31,128 nt of DNA from an uncultured Actinomycetes bacterium. GTDB taxonomy: Bacteria > Actinomycetota > Actinomycetes > Nanopelagicales > Nanopelagicaceae. The stretch spans positions 1 to 31,128 of the forward strand of contig CAIXVA010000153.1 of assembly GCA_903922745.1 (NCBI GenBank), in the 5' to 3' direction. The notes under the pieces are model-generated. The model ran no database searches. It saw only the letters and a list, made by a program, of their open reading frames with translations, and was not told the DNA's origin. The translations under genes were made by a program, and so were the position numbers. Of this stretch, positions 7,881 through 16,207 are shown piece by piece; the stretch's first letter is position 1, and every line of letters starts with the position of its first letter.

Positions 7881-9001
7881 TACTTTGCTCCTCTTCGTGC
7901 TCCGCCATGTGTAACCGCGGCGCCGTTAATAATTTCATCATCAAAATCAAGGTTAAATGCCACCTTTTGGTCATCCTTTGCAGCGACAGTAAATAGTGAT
8001 AAAAGATTCACAACGTTTCGTGAATACAAGAATGATGCGTGGAATGGAAGCTGGCTTGGTACATCCTTACCGCCCCAGATGCGAACCCCACCGGCGGTTT
8101 CAACGATCTCACCAGGTTTAGATCCTTCAACATTTCCACCAGTTTCGGCAGCCAAGTCAATAATGATTGTTCCGGGCGCCATTGAATCCACCATTGCCTG
8201 TGTCATCAAGCGAGGTGCTTGGCGACCAGGAACAGCGGCAGTTGTAATAACAACAGGAGATTTTGCAATGTAAGGAGTTAAAAGTTCACGCTGCTTAGCT
8301 GCGCGATCCTCTGTCATCTCGCGTGCATATCCGCCTGCACCTTCTAGTGCTTCAAGTTCTAGTTCAATAAACGCTGCGCCCATAGAACGAACTTCATCTG
8401 CAGAAGCTGGACGAACATCGTAGGCAGAAACCACTGCACCTAGGCGGCGTGATGTTGCAATTGCTTGCAAACCAGCAACACCTGCACCAAGAACTAACAC
8501 CTGTGCCGGAGTAACTGTTCCTGCCGCAGTCATTAACATTGGGAAGAATCGTGGAGAAAGTTCTGCTCCGACAATTGCTGCGCGATATCCCGCACACAGA
8601 GCTTGTGACGTTAATGCATCCATTGACTGCGCACGTGAAATACGTGGAACAAGTTCGAGTGAAAAGGCTGTAACACCTGCGGCTGCGGCTGCTTCAATTG
8701 AATCAACTGCAGTCACTGGAGATAAAAATGAAATTGTGATCGCGCCCTTTTTCAATGTTGCCATTTGCTGGGCTGTTAGCGGCTGTACAGAGAGAACGAC
8801 ATCTGCATCTGAAAGTACGTCACCATTTTTAACAGTGGCACCAGCAGCTGTGAAATCAGCATCAGTTGCTTGCGAATGTGTACCCGCACCGGATTCGATT
8901 GTTACATCAAGACCTAATCGAGTCAGTTTGTTAATGATGTCTGGAACAAGCGCAACGCGCTTTTCCCCAGCTTTAATTTCCTTCGGAACGGCTATGCGCA
9001 T
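7880..9001 (-). CDS. pntAA: NAD(P) transhydrogenase subunit alpha, soluble NAD-binding part
   Basis: Domain I of the transhydrogenase binds NAD(H) on the cytoplasmic side. The 373 residues begin MRIAVPKEIKAGEKRVALVP, the alanine dehydrogenase/PntA N-terminal signature, and contain the Rossmann motif VLVLGAGVAGLQA followed by SAYDVRPA and a conserved GGYAREMTED loop. The gene is the first of the pnt unit and starts 10 bases after the argF stop. TAACAT ends 7 bases before its ATG and overlaps the argF stop codon, so pnt may have its own leaderless promoter as well as read-through from argF. An alanine dehydrogenase is the nearest alternative, ruled out by the pntAB-pntB neighbours. Confidence 0.96.
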   Translation of the reverse strand: MRIAVPKEIKAGEKRVALVPDIINKLTRLGLDVTIESGAGTHSQATDADFTAAGATVKNGDVLSDADVVLSVQPLTAQQMATLKKGAITISFLSPVTAVDSIEAAAAAGVTAFSLELVPRISRAQSMDALTSQALCAGYRAAIVGAELSPRFFPMLMTAAGTVTPAQVLVLGAGVAGLQAIATSRRLGAVVSAYDVRPASADEVRSMGAAFIELELEALEGAGGYAREMTEDRAAKQRELLTPYIAKSPVVITTAAVPGRQAPRLMTQAMVDSMAPGTIIIDLAAETGGNVEGSKPGEIVETAGGVRIWGGKDVPSQLPFHASFLYSRNVVNLLSLFTVAAKDDQKVAFNLDFDDEIINGAAVTHGGARRGAK

Positions 9002-9008
9002 ATGCCAA

Positions 9009-9014
9009 ATGTTA
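9009..9014 (-). promoter_or_regulatory. Putative -10 box for pntAA, overlapping the argF stop
   Basis: On the minus strand TAACAT ends 7 bases before the pntAA ATG. Its first three bases are the TAA stop codon of argF. No clear -35 is visible. Confidence 0.35.
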
Positions 9015-9956
9015 GTGGGTGGAACCCTTCAAGTCACCTTTTACTAGGTGGTAGAGAATAGATTGAATAGTTGTTCGGCGGTGGTACGCCTCTCTCCATA
9101 CGACAGAACGTGGACCATCGATTACAGATGCTTCTACTTCTTCACCGCGGTGAGCCGGTAAACAATGCATGAACACAGAGTCTTTACTTGTTAATCTCAT
9201 GAGATTTTCAGTTACTGCAAATGGGGAGAGTGCTGGCACCTTTTCGGCGCGATCTGCTTCTGAATCTCCCATTGACATCCAAACATCTGTATACAGAACA
9301 GATGCATCTTTTGCTGCAGCTTCTGGATCATGTGTAACTTCAACTTTTCCACCATTATGTGATGCAATATTTTTTGCGACAGCTACAACAACAGGATCTG
9401 GCGCCCACTTGCCGCTTGGTGTTGCTGCAACAACGTGTGCTCCCATGATTGCTCCCATGAGCAACCATGCATGAGACATATTATTTCCATCACCTAGATA
9501 CACAAATTTACGCCCAGAGATATCAGTTCCGAACTTTTCGCGAATTGTTAGCCAATCGGCAAGCAACTGTGTTGGATGATCATCATCTGTTAATGCGTTG
9601 ATAACAGGGATTGATGCATTAGCACCAAGTTCATCTACATCTGCTTGTGCAAAGGTGCGAATAATTAATGCACTGCAATATCCGCTAATAATTTTTGCAG
9701 TGTCAGCAATAGTTTCTCCGCGACCTAATTGCAGTTCATCTCCGCGAATAAAGATTGGAGTTCCACCAAGGTGGGCAACGGCGGTTTCAGATGACAAGCG
9801 GGTGCGAGTTGAAGGCTTTGTCATGTAAATAGCAACGGACTTATGTGCCAGTGCGGTGTCTGATCGCAGTGGATTCTCAGCAAATTCGGCGGCTGTCGAT
9901 AACAATAATTCGACATCGGCGCGGCTCAAGTGCTCGGTGCGTAGTAAGTCCTTCAT
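9012..9956 (-). CDS. argF: Ornithine carbamoyltransferase
   Basis: The enzyme joins carbamoyl phosphate and ornithine to citrulline, the sixth step of arginine synthesis. The 314 residues carry the carbamoyl-phosphate motif STRTR (49-53), HPTQ (127-130), the ornithine motif TDVWMSMG (223-230) and the catalytic HCLPAHRG (264-271). SMG together with HCLP identifies an ornithine rather than aspartate transcarbamylase. No other arg gene lies nearby, so it is outside a canonical arg operon here. On the minus strand TAGAAT ends exactly 6 bases before the ATG and there is no Shine-Dalgarno, so a leaderless mRNA is likely. It may be co-transcribed with pnt. Confidence 0.95.
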   Translation of the reverse strand: MKDLLRTEHLSRADVELLLSTAAEFAENPLRSDTALAHKSVAIYMTKPSTRTRLSSETAVAHLGGTPIFIRGDELQLGRGETIADTAKIISGYCSALIIRTFAQADVDELGANASIPVINALTDDDHPTQLLADWLTIREKFGTDISGRKFVYLGDGNNMSHAWLLMGAIMGAHVVAATPSGKWAPDPVVVAVAKNIASHNGGKVEVTHDPEAAAKDASVLYTDVWMSMGDSEADRAEKVPALSPFAVTENLMRLTSKDSVFMHCLPAHRGEEVEASVIDGPRSVVWREAYHRRTTIQSILYHLVKGDLKGSTH

Positions 9957-9962
9957 TTGTGA

Positions 9963-9968
9963 ATTCTA
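9963..9968 (-). promoter_or_regulatory. Putative leaderless -10 box for argF
   Basis: TAGAAT on the minus strand ends 6 bases before the argF ATG, placing the expected transcription start at or next to the A of the start codon. It lies in the 53-base divergent gap shared with the DUF3039 gene. Confidence 0.5.
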
Positions 9969-10009
9969 CCCGTACTTTTGAGGTGCTCATAGGTATTCTT
10001 ATCCATCTC

Positions 10010-10297
10010 ATGGGCCTCTTTAAGAAAATCGGAGCAGACGGTGATACCGATCTGCTGACCCGACCATCCGAAGAGCTGCTTGAAGATGATGGCGGGCATG
10101 ATCGTTTTTCGCATTATGTGAAGAAAGAGAAGATCACCGAATCGGCTGTGACTGGAAAAGCGGTTAAGGCTTTGTGTGGAAAAAAATGGACCCCATCGCG
10201 TGATCCTGAAAAGTATCCAATCTGTCCAACCTGCAAAGAAATTTATGCAGGATTGAAGCCAGCGCCCGAAGATAAACCTACATCCGAAGATAAATAA
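10010..10297 (+). CDS. DUF3039 family protein
   Basis: This is a small soluble protein of 95 residues, recognised as the actinobacterial DUF3039 family from HDRFSHYVKKEKITESAVTG, ALCGKKWTPSRDPEKYPICP and TCKEIY. Three cysteines (one in ALCGKKW, two in CPTC) are placed like a zinc site. I chose ATG 10010 because the protein then begins MGLFKKIGADGDTD, and the longer frame upstream runs back through the argF promoter and gene. TATTCT at 9994-9999 may be a -10, but its spacing to the ATG (10 bases) is looser than in neighbouring genes. The stop lies 2 bases before the GH18 gene. The family function is unknown. Confidence 0.85.
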   Translation: MGLFKKIGADGDTDLLTRPSEELLEDDGGHDRFSHYVKKEKITESAVTGKAVKALCGKKWTPSRDPEKYPICPTCKEIYAGLKPAPEDKPTSEDK

Positions 10298-10299
10298 GA

Positions 10300-12141
10300 A
10301 TGAAGCGCAGGTTTGGCTTCGCACTTTCAATTCTTGTACTTGTCACCGCATTTGCCCAGCCATTGCAGGCAGCTGACAAAGAACCACGAAAAATCTTGTC
10401 TGGTTGGATTCCTTATTACTCTGTAAAAACTGTTGTGCCATTAGTGCGCAAACTTCCATCTGCTACTCCAAATGTTGCAGGTCAACCTTCTGTATGCGAT
10501 GCCTCTCAATACGGCCCAGTGGAAAATCAAGCGATTGAAAGTTCATACCTTTTTACTAATAAGGATTTGATGAAAGAGGTCATGCCTTTTTGGTACAGCT
10601 TAAAAAGCCCAACGGTGATTCGTGACGATTACGCAACCGGTAATCCTTCATGGCCGATTGCAGACACTGTGTGCTTGATGCGCAGGGCAGGCTTGCAAGT
10701 GATTCCAACAATGACCGATGGCACGGACAAACTCGTGCTCTCTGGGTATTTATCGAATACTGCTACCCGTACAACACTTGTAAAGACCATTGTGGATTTA
10801 GTTACTAAGAATAACTTTGATGGAATCGATCTTGATTACGAAGGTTTTGCATTTGTTGATGGCAATACAACATGGAGCACTACCGCACCTCGTTGGGTTG
10901 CTTTCGTAAAAGAATTAAGCGTTGCATTACATGCAAATAATAAATTACTGTCAGTTTCAACTCCTTATCTTTATAATCCCAAAGAAGCCCAAAAAGGTTA
11001 TTTTGTATATGCATGGGCAGATATCGCAAGCAGCATTGATCGATTGCGAATAATGACCTACGACTTTTCTGTAGCAAAGCCTGGGCCAATGGGTCCTTTG
11101 TCATGGACTGAAAAGACAATTCAATATGCACTTAGTGTGATGTCAGCATCAAAGGTGTACATGGGGTTGCCTGGGTATGGGCGAGATTGGATTACCTCTG
11201 TTAAAGGAAAGTGTCCAACATCTGCTCCTCCAGGATTAATTGGTGGAGCAAAGGCAGCGACATTTAAAATGAACTATGCAGTTGCGAAGGCTGCGATTGA
11301 TGGCGCAGTACCAACATTCAATGAGCAATACAGCGAAGCTACTTATAGTTATGTGCAGAGTTACAACGGATTAACTGATTCAGGTGCATCAACTGCCTGC
11401 ACCGTAAATAGAACCGTTTGGTATCAAAATGCACGAAGTTATGCGGATCGAATGGCTCTAGTAGCAAAGTACCGGCTGGGTGGCGCAGCAATTTGGACAC
11501 TCGGCATGGAAGAAACTGCAGCAACAACTGAAATTCGAAACGCAGCCCTTGCAATTGCGCCGGATCCAGTAGTCAACACAATGACCTTAGAAAGTGTGAG
11601 CGACGGATCGATTAGCTATGGGAAACTTTTCACGGTTAAAGGTCTGATCACTTTGAAAGATAAAACACCAATAGCGGGGCAGTCTGTTGCGTTAGAAATT
11701 AAACGCTCCAGTGAATCTGGGTGGACGAAGATTACAGATTTGATTACAGCGCTCGATGGAACCGTTACAACTCCTATGACATTGGGTGGAAATGCTTCGA
11801 TTCGTTTAACAACAGTCGGCACCTGGGAGCGTTCAGAATCAGTGAGTTCTGAAGAGAAAATTACCGTAAAGAGCCTTTTACAGATCGATCGACCAGTATC
11901 TGCATTAAAAACTATGCCGATCGCAATTAAAGCGCAGTTGCTTCCACGGTTAATAGGAAAGTCTGCCAACCTACAGAAGTATGTGAACGGGAAGTGGCAA
12001 AATGTTGGTACGGCATCTACTTCAGATGCCAACGGTATATTTATTTTTACTACGTCTGAGCCTAAGCGAGGAGTTGTCACAATGCGTGTTCAAGTCATCG
12101 GTGACATAGCATCTGAATCATTTGCGATTGTGATTCGTTAA
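10300..12141 (+). CDS. Secreted glycoside hydrolase family 18 protein
   Basis: It probably hydrolyses beta-1,4-linked N-acetylglucosamine polymers (chitin or peptidoglycan glycans) outside the cell. A Sec signal peptide is clear: basic MKRRF, a hydrophobic core, and likely cleavage after PLQA (24/25). The GH18 barrel follows (about 30-420) with the catalytic motif DGIDLDYE at 174-181, E181 as proton donor, and the conserved [16 protein letters not shown] and [10 protein letters not shown] further on. Residues about 425-613 look like two beta-rich Ig-type repeats that may bind the wall. There is no lipobox and no sortase signal. It is 2 bases after DUF3039 and 1 base before clpS. Subfamily and substrate are not resolved: chitinase or YaaH-like are both open. 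Confidence 0.9.
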   Translation: MKRRFGFALSILVLVTAFAQPLQAADKEPRKILSGWIPYYSVKTVVPLVRKLPSATPNVAGQPSVCDASQYGPVENQAIESSYLFTNKDLMKEVMPFWYSLKSPTVIRDDYATGNPSWPIADTVCLMRRAGLQVIPTMTDGTDKLVLSGYLSNTATRTTLVKTIVDLVTKNNFDGIDLDYEGFAFVDGNTTWSTTAPRWVAFVKELSVALHANNKLLSVSTPYLYNPKEAQKGYFVYAWADIASSIDRLRIMTYDFSVAKPGPMGPLSWTEKTIQYALSVMSASKVYMGLPGYGRDWITSVKGKCPTSAPPGLIGGAKAATFKMNYAVAKAAIDGAVPTFNEQYSEATYSYVQSYNGLTDSGASTACTVNRTVWYQNARSYADRMALVAKYRLGGAAIWTLGMEETAATTEIRNAALAIAPDPVVNTMTLESVSDGSISYGKLFTVKGLITLKDKTPIAGQSVALEIKRSSESGWTKITDLITALDGTVTTPMTLGGNASIRLTTVGTWERSESVSSEEKITVKSLLQIDRPVSALKTMPIAIKAQLLPRLIGKSANLQKYVNGKWQNVGTASTSDANGIFIFTTSEPKRGVVTMRVQVIGDIASESFAIVIR

Positions 12142-12142
12142 T

Positions 12143-12439
12143 ATGGTAAAGATCAAGGACAAGATTGAAGAAGAGCTGCAAGCGATCTTCAGCGCTGATG
12201 TTCCATGGATAACAATCGTGTGGGACGACCCTGTAAATCTAATGACGTATGTGACATATGTATTAATGGAATTGTTTGGGTATAACAAAGAAAAAGCACA
12301 CGAACTAATGATGAAGGTTCATACTGAAGGTAAAGCAGTTGTCTCAAGCGGCAGCCGCGAAGAGATGGAACATGATGTTGCTCGATTACACGAATACGGT
12401 TTATGGGCAACGTTGCAGCGCGGTGATCAAGCGATATGA
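12143..12439 (+). CDS. clpS: ATP-dependent Clp protease adaptor ClpS
   Basis: ClpS binds N-degron substrates and presents them to the Clp unfoldase. The 98 residues contain [20 protein letters not shown], with the DD-N substrate pocket entry, [12 protein letters not shown] with the pocket histidine (H60), and the C-terminal YGLWATLQR. Its start comes 1 base after the stop of the GH18 gene and its end overlaps DUF2017 by 4 bases, so it is part of one transcript. It has no visible ribosome binding site of its own and probably depends on translational coupling. Confidence 0.94.
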   Translation: MVKIKDKIEEELQAIFSADVPWITIVWDDPVNLMTYVTYVLMELFGYNKEKAHELMMKVHTEGKAVVSSGSREEMEHDVARLHEYGLWATLQRGDQAI

Positions 12440-12999
12440 AAGAAATTGAGCACGGCTTCTTTCGTCACGGAGCTAACGCATACTTGGCGAATTTTTCCGA
12501 AGCCGAGCGTGAAGTACTTACCAACTTAGTCGAGCAAATAATTGAACTATTAGCTGAACGCGTCGATCATCATAATGATGATCCGTTGGCTGCAATGGTT
12601 GGAATAACGATGCATGACACACCGCCCGATGATGAAGTGTTACTGCGATTATTGCCTAATGCATATGCCGATCAAGTAGATGCTTCTGAATTTCGTAGAT
12701 ACACCGAGTCAACTTTGCGCCAAAAGAAGCAAGCACATGCCATGGCAATGCGAATGCACCTAAAGAGTGCAGTCGATGGAATTGTTGAAGTCGATCATGA
12801 TGGAGCAAATGCGTGGCTCGGTGCAATGAATGATGTGCGCCTTGCACTTGGTGTTCGATTAAAGGTTGAAGAAAATACACATCAAGATTTGGAACTACTG
12901 GCCCCTGATGACCCGATGCGTGGTGTTTATGCGGTGTATAGCTGGCTTGGCTGGCTGCAAGAAAGTTTAATTTCTGCGCTCATGGATGAATCCGAATAG
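12436..12999 (+). CDS. DUF2017 family protein
   Basis: A soluble, acidic, largely helical protein of 187 residues, recognised as the DUF2017 family that follows clpS in most actinobacteria. Features are [20 protein letters not shown] near the N-terminus, [30 protein letters not shown] in the middle, and [19 protein letters not shown] at the end. It overlaps clpS by 4 bases (ATGA). The function is unknown; the conserved pairing suggests a link to Clp proteolysis, which is inference. Confidence 0.9.
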   Translation: MKEIEHGFFRHGANAYLANFSEAEREVLTNLVEQIIELLAERVDHHNDDPLAAMVGITMHDTPPDDEVLLRLLPNAYADQVDASEFRRYTESTLRQKKQAHAMAMRMHLKSAVDGIVEVDHDGANAWLGAMNDVRLALGVRLKVEENTHQDLELLAPDDPMRGVYAVYSWLGWLQESLISALMDESE

Positions 13000-13030
13000 T
13001 TGCCCTGCCAGTAAGACCATGTGCTCAAGG

Positions 13031-13036
13031 TAGGCT
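13031..13036 (+). promoter_or_regulatory. Putative leaderless -10 box for murI
   Basis: TAGGCT ends 6 bases before the GTG start of murI. The same hexamer appears before the hemolysin-III gene. No -35 at standard spacing is evident. Confidence 0.5.
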
Positions 13037-13042
13037 AACCCT

Positions 13043-13849
13043 GTGAGTGAAGCCCCAATAGGAATATTTGATTCAGGTGTAGGCGGTCTCACCGTTGCAC
13101 GTGCAATCTTGGATCAACTTCCTAATGAGTCCACTCTTTATATTGGTGATACAGCACGTGGGCCTTATGGTCCACGCCCATTGGCTGAAGTTCGCGAATT
13201 TGCACTTGAAACAATGGATTTCCTGGTTGATCAAGGTGTTAAAGCGATTGTTATCGCATGTAACACAGCGTCAGCTGCAATGCTTCGTGATGCACGCGAG
13301 CGTTACTCAATTCCGGTAATCGAAGTAATTCAACCCGCTGTACGTCGCGCAGTTGCCGCAACGCGATCTGGAAACATTGGCGTCATCGGAACTCGCGCAA
13401 CAGTTGACTCAAAAGCATACCTCGATGCATTTGCAGCAGCGCCACAATTAAAGATCACATCTATTGCATGTCCTTTATTTGTTGAATTTGTAGAACGTGG
13501 TGAAACATCGGGTGCAGAAATTACGAAGGTTGCTCGCGAATACTTAGCACCTGTAATGGATGCAAAGGTCGACACCTTAGTTTTAGGGTGTACTCACTAT
13601 CCATTATTAACTGGTGTTATTTCCTACGTTATGGGTGAAGGCGTCACTTTGGTTTCGAGCGCCGAAGAAACAGCAAAAGATTTGTACCGCACATTGGTTG
13701 AAAATGGCTTATTACGAGCGCAGTCATCAACTCCAGCTACACATAGATTCTTAGCAACCGGTGATGCAAAGGCTTTTGAAACCTTGGCTCGACGTTTTCT
13801 AGGTCCAGAGGTCACTCAAGTCGAGCACCAAACGCTAACGAAAAACTAG
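13043..13849 (+). CDS. murI: Glutamate racemase
   Basis: It converts L- to D-glutamate for peptidoglycan stem peptides. The 268 residues show [13 protein letters not shown] at the N-terminus, [11 protein letters not shown], and the two catalytic cysteines C73 (IACNTASAA) and C183 (LGCTHYPLL). The start is GTG at 13043, supported by family alignment and by the -10 box ending 6 bases upstream; there is no Shine-Dalgarno sequence. It is followed after 9 bases by rph, an order seen in mycobacteria and relatives. Confidence 0.95.
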   Translation: MSEAPIGIFDSGVGGLTVARAILDQLPNESTLYIGDTARGPYGPRPLAEVREFALETMDFLVDQGVKAIVIACNTASAAMLRDARERYSIPVIEVIQPAVRRAVAATRSGNIGVIGTRATVDSKAYLDAFAAAPQLKITSIACPLFVEFVERGETSGAEITKVAREYLAPVMDAKVDTLVLGCTHYPLLTGVISYVMGEGVTLVSSAEETAKDLYRTLVENGLLRAQSSTPATHRFLATGDAKAFETLARRFLGPEVTQVEHQTLTKN

Positions 13850-13858
13850 GAGCTACAC

Positions 13859-14584
13859 ATGGCACGCAATGATGGACGCACTGTTAATGATCTACGCGAG
13901 ATTAAATTTACTCGCGGTTGGTTAGATCATGCCGAAGGTTCCGTATTAGTTGAATTCGGCAAGACTCGTGTTTTGTGCGTTGCATCATTTACGCCAGGCG
14001 TTCCACGTTGGTTAAAAGACACTGGTAACGGATGGGTCACATCAGAGTATTCAATGCTGCCTCGTGCAACACATACGCGTTCAGATCGTGAAAGTGTTAA
14101 AGGAAAACTTGGCGGTCGCACCCAAGAGATTTCACGTTTAGTTGGGCGCTCATTGCGTGCAGTAGTAAATATGAAAGAACTCGGCGAAAACACAATTGTT
14201 ATTGATTGCGATGTTTTACAAGCAGATGGTGGAACTCGTACCGCTGCAATCACAGGTGCATACGTTGCACTTGCTGATGCAATTTCTTGGGCAAAGGCTC
14301 AAGGGCACATAAAGGCAGACGCAAAGCCACTTAATGATTCAGTTGCAGCGGTAAGCGTTGGAATTATCGATGGTGTTCCGATGCTAGATCTTTGCTACGA
14401 AGAAGATGTCCGTGCAGGAACAGATATGAATGTTGTAGTTGCAGGGGATGGACGATTCATTGAAGTTCAAGGTACTGCAGAAGGTGAACCTTTTGATCGA
14501 GCATTACTAAATCAACTTCTTGATTTGGCTGTTGCCGGATGTTCAACTCTTTATCAGATGCAGAAAGATGCACTTGCTAAGTAA
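13859..14584 (+). CDS. rph: Ribonuclease PH
   Basis: RNase PH is a phosphorolytic 3'-5' exoribonuclease that trims tRNA 3' ends. This matters here because the tRNA and tmRNA in this window do not encode CCA. The 241 residues contain [18 protein letters not shown], the active-site segment [11 protein letters not shown] with [19 protein letters not shown], and [26 protein letters not shown] precedes the ATG by a few bases as the ribosome binding site. Its stop codon overlaps the rdgB start by one base. Confidence 0.96.
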   Translation: MARNDGRTVNDLREIKFTRGWLDHAEGSVLVEFGKTRVLCVASFTPGVPRWLKDTGNGWVTSEYSMLPRATHTRSDRESVKGKLGGRTQEISRLVGRSLRAVVNMKELGENTIVIDCDVLQADGGTRTAAITGAYVALADAISWAKAQGHIKADAKPLNDSVAAVSVGIIDGVPMLDLCYEEDVRAGTDMNVVVAGDGRFIEVQGTAEGEPFDRALLNQLLDLAVAGCSTLYQMQKDALAK

Positions 14585-15201
14585 TGTCTCATAAACTTGT
14601 TTTAGCAACACGTAATCAAGGAAAGATCACTGAGTTCCGACGCATACTTGATGCGTTAGCACCAGGTGCAATAGAGCTCATTGGCGTCGATCAATTTCCA
14701 GATTTAGTTGATGTTGAAGAAACAGGATCAACATTTGAAGAAAATTCATTGCTCAAGGCGCGTTATACGAGCCAAGCAACTGGGTTACCAGCGATTGCTG
14801 ATGATTCAGGGTTATGTGTAGATGCATTAAACGGTGATCCTGGAATATTTTCTGCACGTTGGGCAGGCGAGCATGGCAATGACACAGCAAATCTAGAAAA
14901 GGTTTTAGATCAGTTGAAAGATGTGCCCGACAGCAAGCGCACTGCACACTTCATGTGTGTGGCATCGCTAGTTCTTCCGGATGGTCGCCAACAGGTTGCC
15001 GAAGGCCGTTTTGATGGACATATTCTGCATGCCCCTGTTGGCGAGTATGGATTTGGCTACGACCCAATTTTCCAGCCGGAAGGTCTGACCATTTCTTCTG
15101 CGCAAATGAGCGCGGAAGAAAAGGATTTAGCCAGTCACCGTGGAAAATCACTGCGTGCAATAGCACCTCATGTCATCCATTTGCTCGCAAGCCTGAGGTA
15201 A
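14584..15201 (+). CDS. rdgB: XTP/dITP diphosphatase (RdgB/HAM1)
   Basis: It removes non-canonical purine nucleotides (ITP, XTP, dITP) from the pool by cleaving them to monophosphates. The 205 residues carry the substrate loop LATRNQGKITEFRRIL, ADDSGLCVDALNGDPGIFSARWAG and FGYDPIF, all diagnostic. Its ATG overlaps the rph stop (TAATG), so the two are co-translated. It ends the murI-rph-rdgB unit. Confidence 0.95.
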   Translation: MSHKLVLATRNQGKITEFRRILDALAPGAIELIGVDQFPDLVDVEETGSTFEENSLLKARYTSQATGLPAIADDSGLCVDALNGDPGIFSARWAGEHGNDTANLEKVLDQLKDVPDSKRTAHFMCVASLVLPDGRQQVAEGRFDGHILHAPVGEYGFGYDPIFQPEGLTISSAQMSAEEKDLASHRGKSLRAIAPHVIHLLASLR

Positions 15202-15257
15202 CCTTTACCTATCACAGCGCGTTAATTACTCGCTTATAGCTATCCAAGGAGTTCGAA

Positions 15258-16109
15258 GTGGCCGTTAAGAAGACCGCAAAGAAGGCAGCAAAGAAGTCTC
15301 CTGCAAAGAAGACAGCTGCAAAGAAGTCACCAGCTAAGAAAGCTGTAGCTAAGAAGAAGACAGCAAAGAAAGCTGTAGCAAAGAGAGCAGTTGCCAAGAA
15401 GACCGCAAAAAAGTCTTCAGCTAAGAAAACTGCAACTAAGCGCGTCGTAAAGAAGACCGCTAAGAAGGCTGTAGCCAAAAAGGTTGCAAAGAAGGCCGTC
15501 AAGAAGGCTCCTGCTAAGCGCGTTGCTAAAAAAGCAACTACAACTCGAGTTTCATCTGCACCAGCAGCAATTAGCGCACCAGAGAAATCTGTTGCACCTG
15601 TTGTTGCGGCTAAGCCAGTTGCAGCACCTAAAGCTTCAACTTCAAACCGCACAGCATGGATTGTTGTTATTGGTATTGCAGTTCTAGTTGCAATCGTGTG
15701 GTCAAAGTCAGCTGGATCAGAAGGCGACGATATGGCTCCTGCACCAGAGATTTCACAATCTGCTGAGCCAAGTGCATCACCTGAACCAACTGCAACAGAG
15801 TCAACAGGTCCCGCGGTTGCAATGGTTGAAGCACCAACAAAGTTTGTTGCACTAAATAGTGCAGATGGACTAAAGCTACGTTGGATTGCACCAACTGCAG
15901 TTGATGGTTTAACTGGATATAACGTTGAGATTCGCGCAAACGGAAAAGGTGATTGGACAGTTATTGCAACAGTTCCAGCCGATCAACTAACTCAGAATGT
16001 TACAAAGGCAAGTGATACAGGGTGGACTCAGTTCCGCGTTTCATCAGTTTATTCAGATGGACAAACTGCATCAGCAACAGCTTTTGGAATTCCAGGAGAG
16101 TTCAAGTAA
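15258..16109 (+). CDS. Membrane protein with histone-H1-like N-terminal tail and external fibronectin-III-like domain
   Basis: The 283 residues fall into four parts. Residues 4-93 are a lysine/alanine tail built from KKTAKKA, AKKSPAKK and AKKAV units, like histone H1 or mycobacterial HU tails, and could bind DNA or polyphosphate. Residues 94-130 are an Ala/Pro/Ser linker. Residues 133-149 are one membrane helix (AWIVVIGIAVLVAIVWS). After an acidic Ser/Pro/Glu stretch (150-185), residues 190-283 look like one fibronectin-III-type beta domain (LRWIAPTAVDGLTGYNVEIR). The positive-inside rule puts the basic tail in the cytoplasm and the beta domain outside. The start is GTG 15258 with AAGGAG upstream. 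It is followed by a strong terminator. No named family is assigned; linking nucleoid and envelope is inference. Confidence 0.85.
   Translation: MAVKKTAKKAAKKSPAKKTAAKKSPAKKAVAKKKTAKKAVAKRAVAKKTAKKSSAKKTATKRVVKKTAKKAVAKKVAKKAVKKAPAKRVAKKATTTRVSSAPAAISAPEKSVAPVVAAKPVAAPKASTSNRTAWIVVIGIAVLVAIVWSKSAGSEGDDMAPAPEISQSAEPSASPEPTATESTGPAVAMVEAPTKFVALNSADGLKLRWIAPTAVDGLTGYNVEIRANGKGDWTVIATVPADQLTQNVTKASDTGWTQFRVSSVYSDGQTASATAFGIPGEFK
15267..15533 (+). repeat. Degenerate lysine/alanine codon repeats
   Basis: The DNA is an irregular array of short units such as AAGAAGGC, GCAAAGAAG and GCTAAGAAG encoding K-K-A/T/S and P-A-K-K steps. Codons for the same residues vary (AAG/AAA, GCA/GCT/GCC), which points to selection on the protein rather than recent DNA slippage. 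The array also leaves a long open frame on the opposite strand that is not a gene. Confidence 0.7.
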
Positions 16110-16127
16110 ATCTACATTAGATTAAAT

Positions 16128-16163
16128 AAAATCCCTCACCAATTGGTGGGGGATTTTGTTTTG
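16128..16163 (+). terminator. Intrinsic terminator after the H1-tail membrane protein
   Basis: AAAATCCCTCACC (16128-16140) pairs with GGTGGGGGATTTT (16145-16157), giving a 13-bp stem with one G-U and an AATT loop, followed by GTTTTG. The flanking A and T runs make it workable in both directions, so it may also serve the convergent acyltransferase gene. Confidence 0.85.
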
Positions 16164-16170
16164 CCCTTTG

Positions 16171-16207
16171 GTGATGAATTAAAGTTGCGTGATGAAATTA
16201 AAGTTGC
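16171..16207. repeat. Short tandem duplication at the 3' end of the acyltransferase gene
   Basis: GTGATGAATTAAAGTTGC (16171-16188) is followed at once by GTGATGAAATTAAAGTTGC (16189-16207), an 18/19-base direct repeat differing by one inserted A. The second copy contains the last codons and stop of the minus-strand gene ending at 16198; the first is a leftover copy of that gene end. Confidence 0.8.

Noticed and set aside
9845..10009. N-terminal extension of the DUF3039 gene
   Set aside because: It runs through the argF start and promoter on the other strand, and the extra residues have no family resemblance.
15267..15533. CRISPR-like or tandem-repeat array
   Set aside because: The units are irregular in length and sequence, encode a continuous protein, and show no spacer pattern.
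15212..15652. 146-residue open frame on the minus strand opposite the lysine/alanine repeats
   Set aside because: It is the complement of AAG/GCN repeats, giving Phe/Leu/Ala-rich low complexity; the plus-strand gene has a ribosome binding site and coherent domains.
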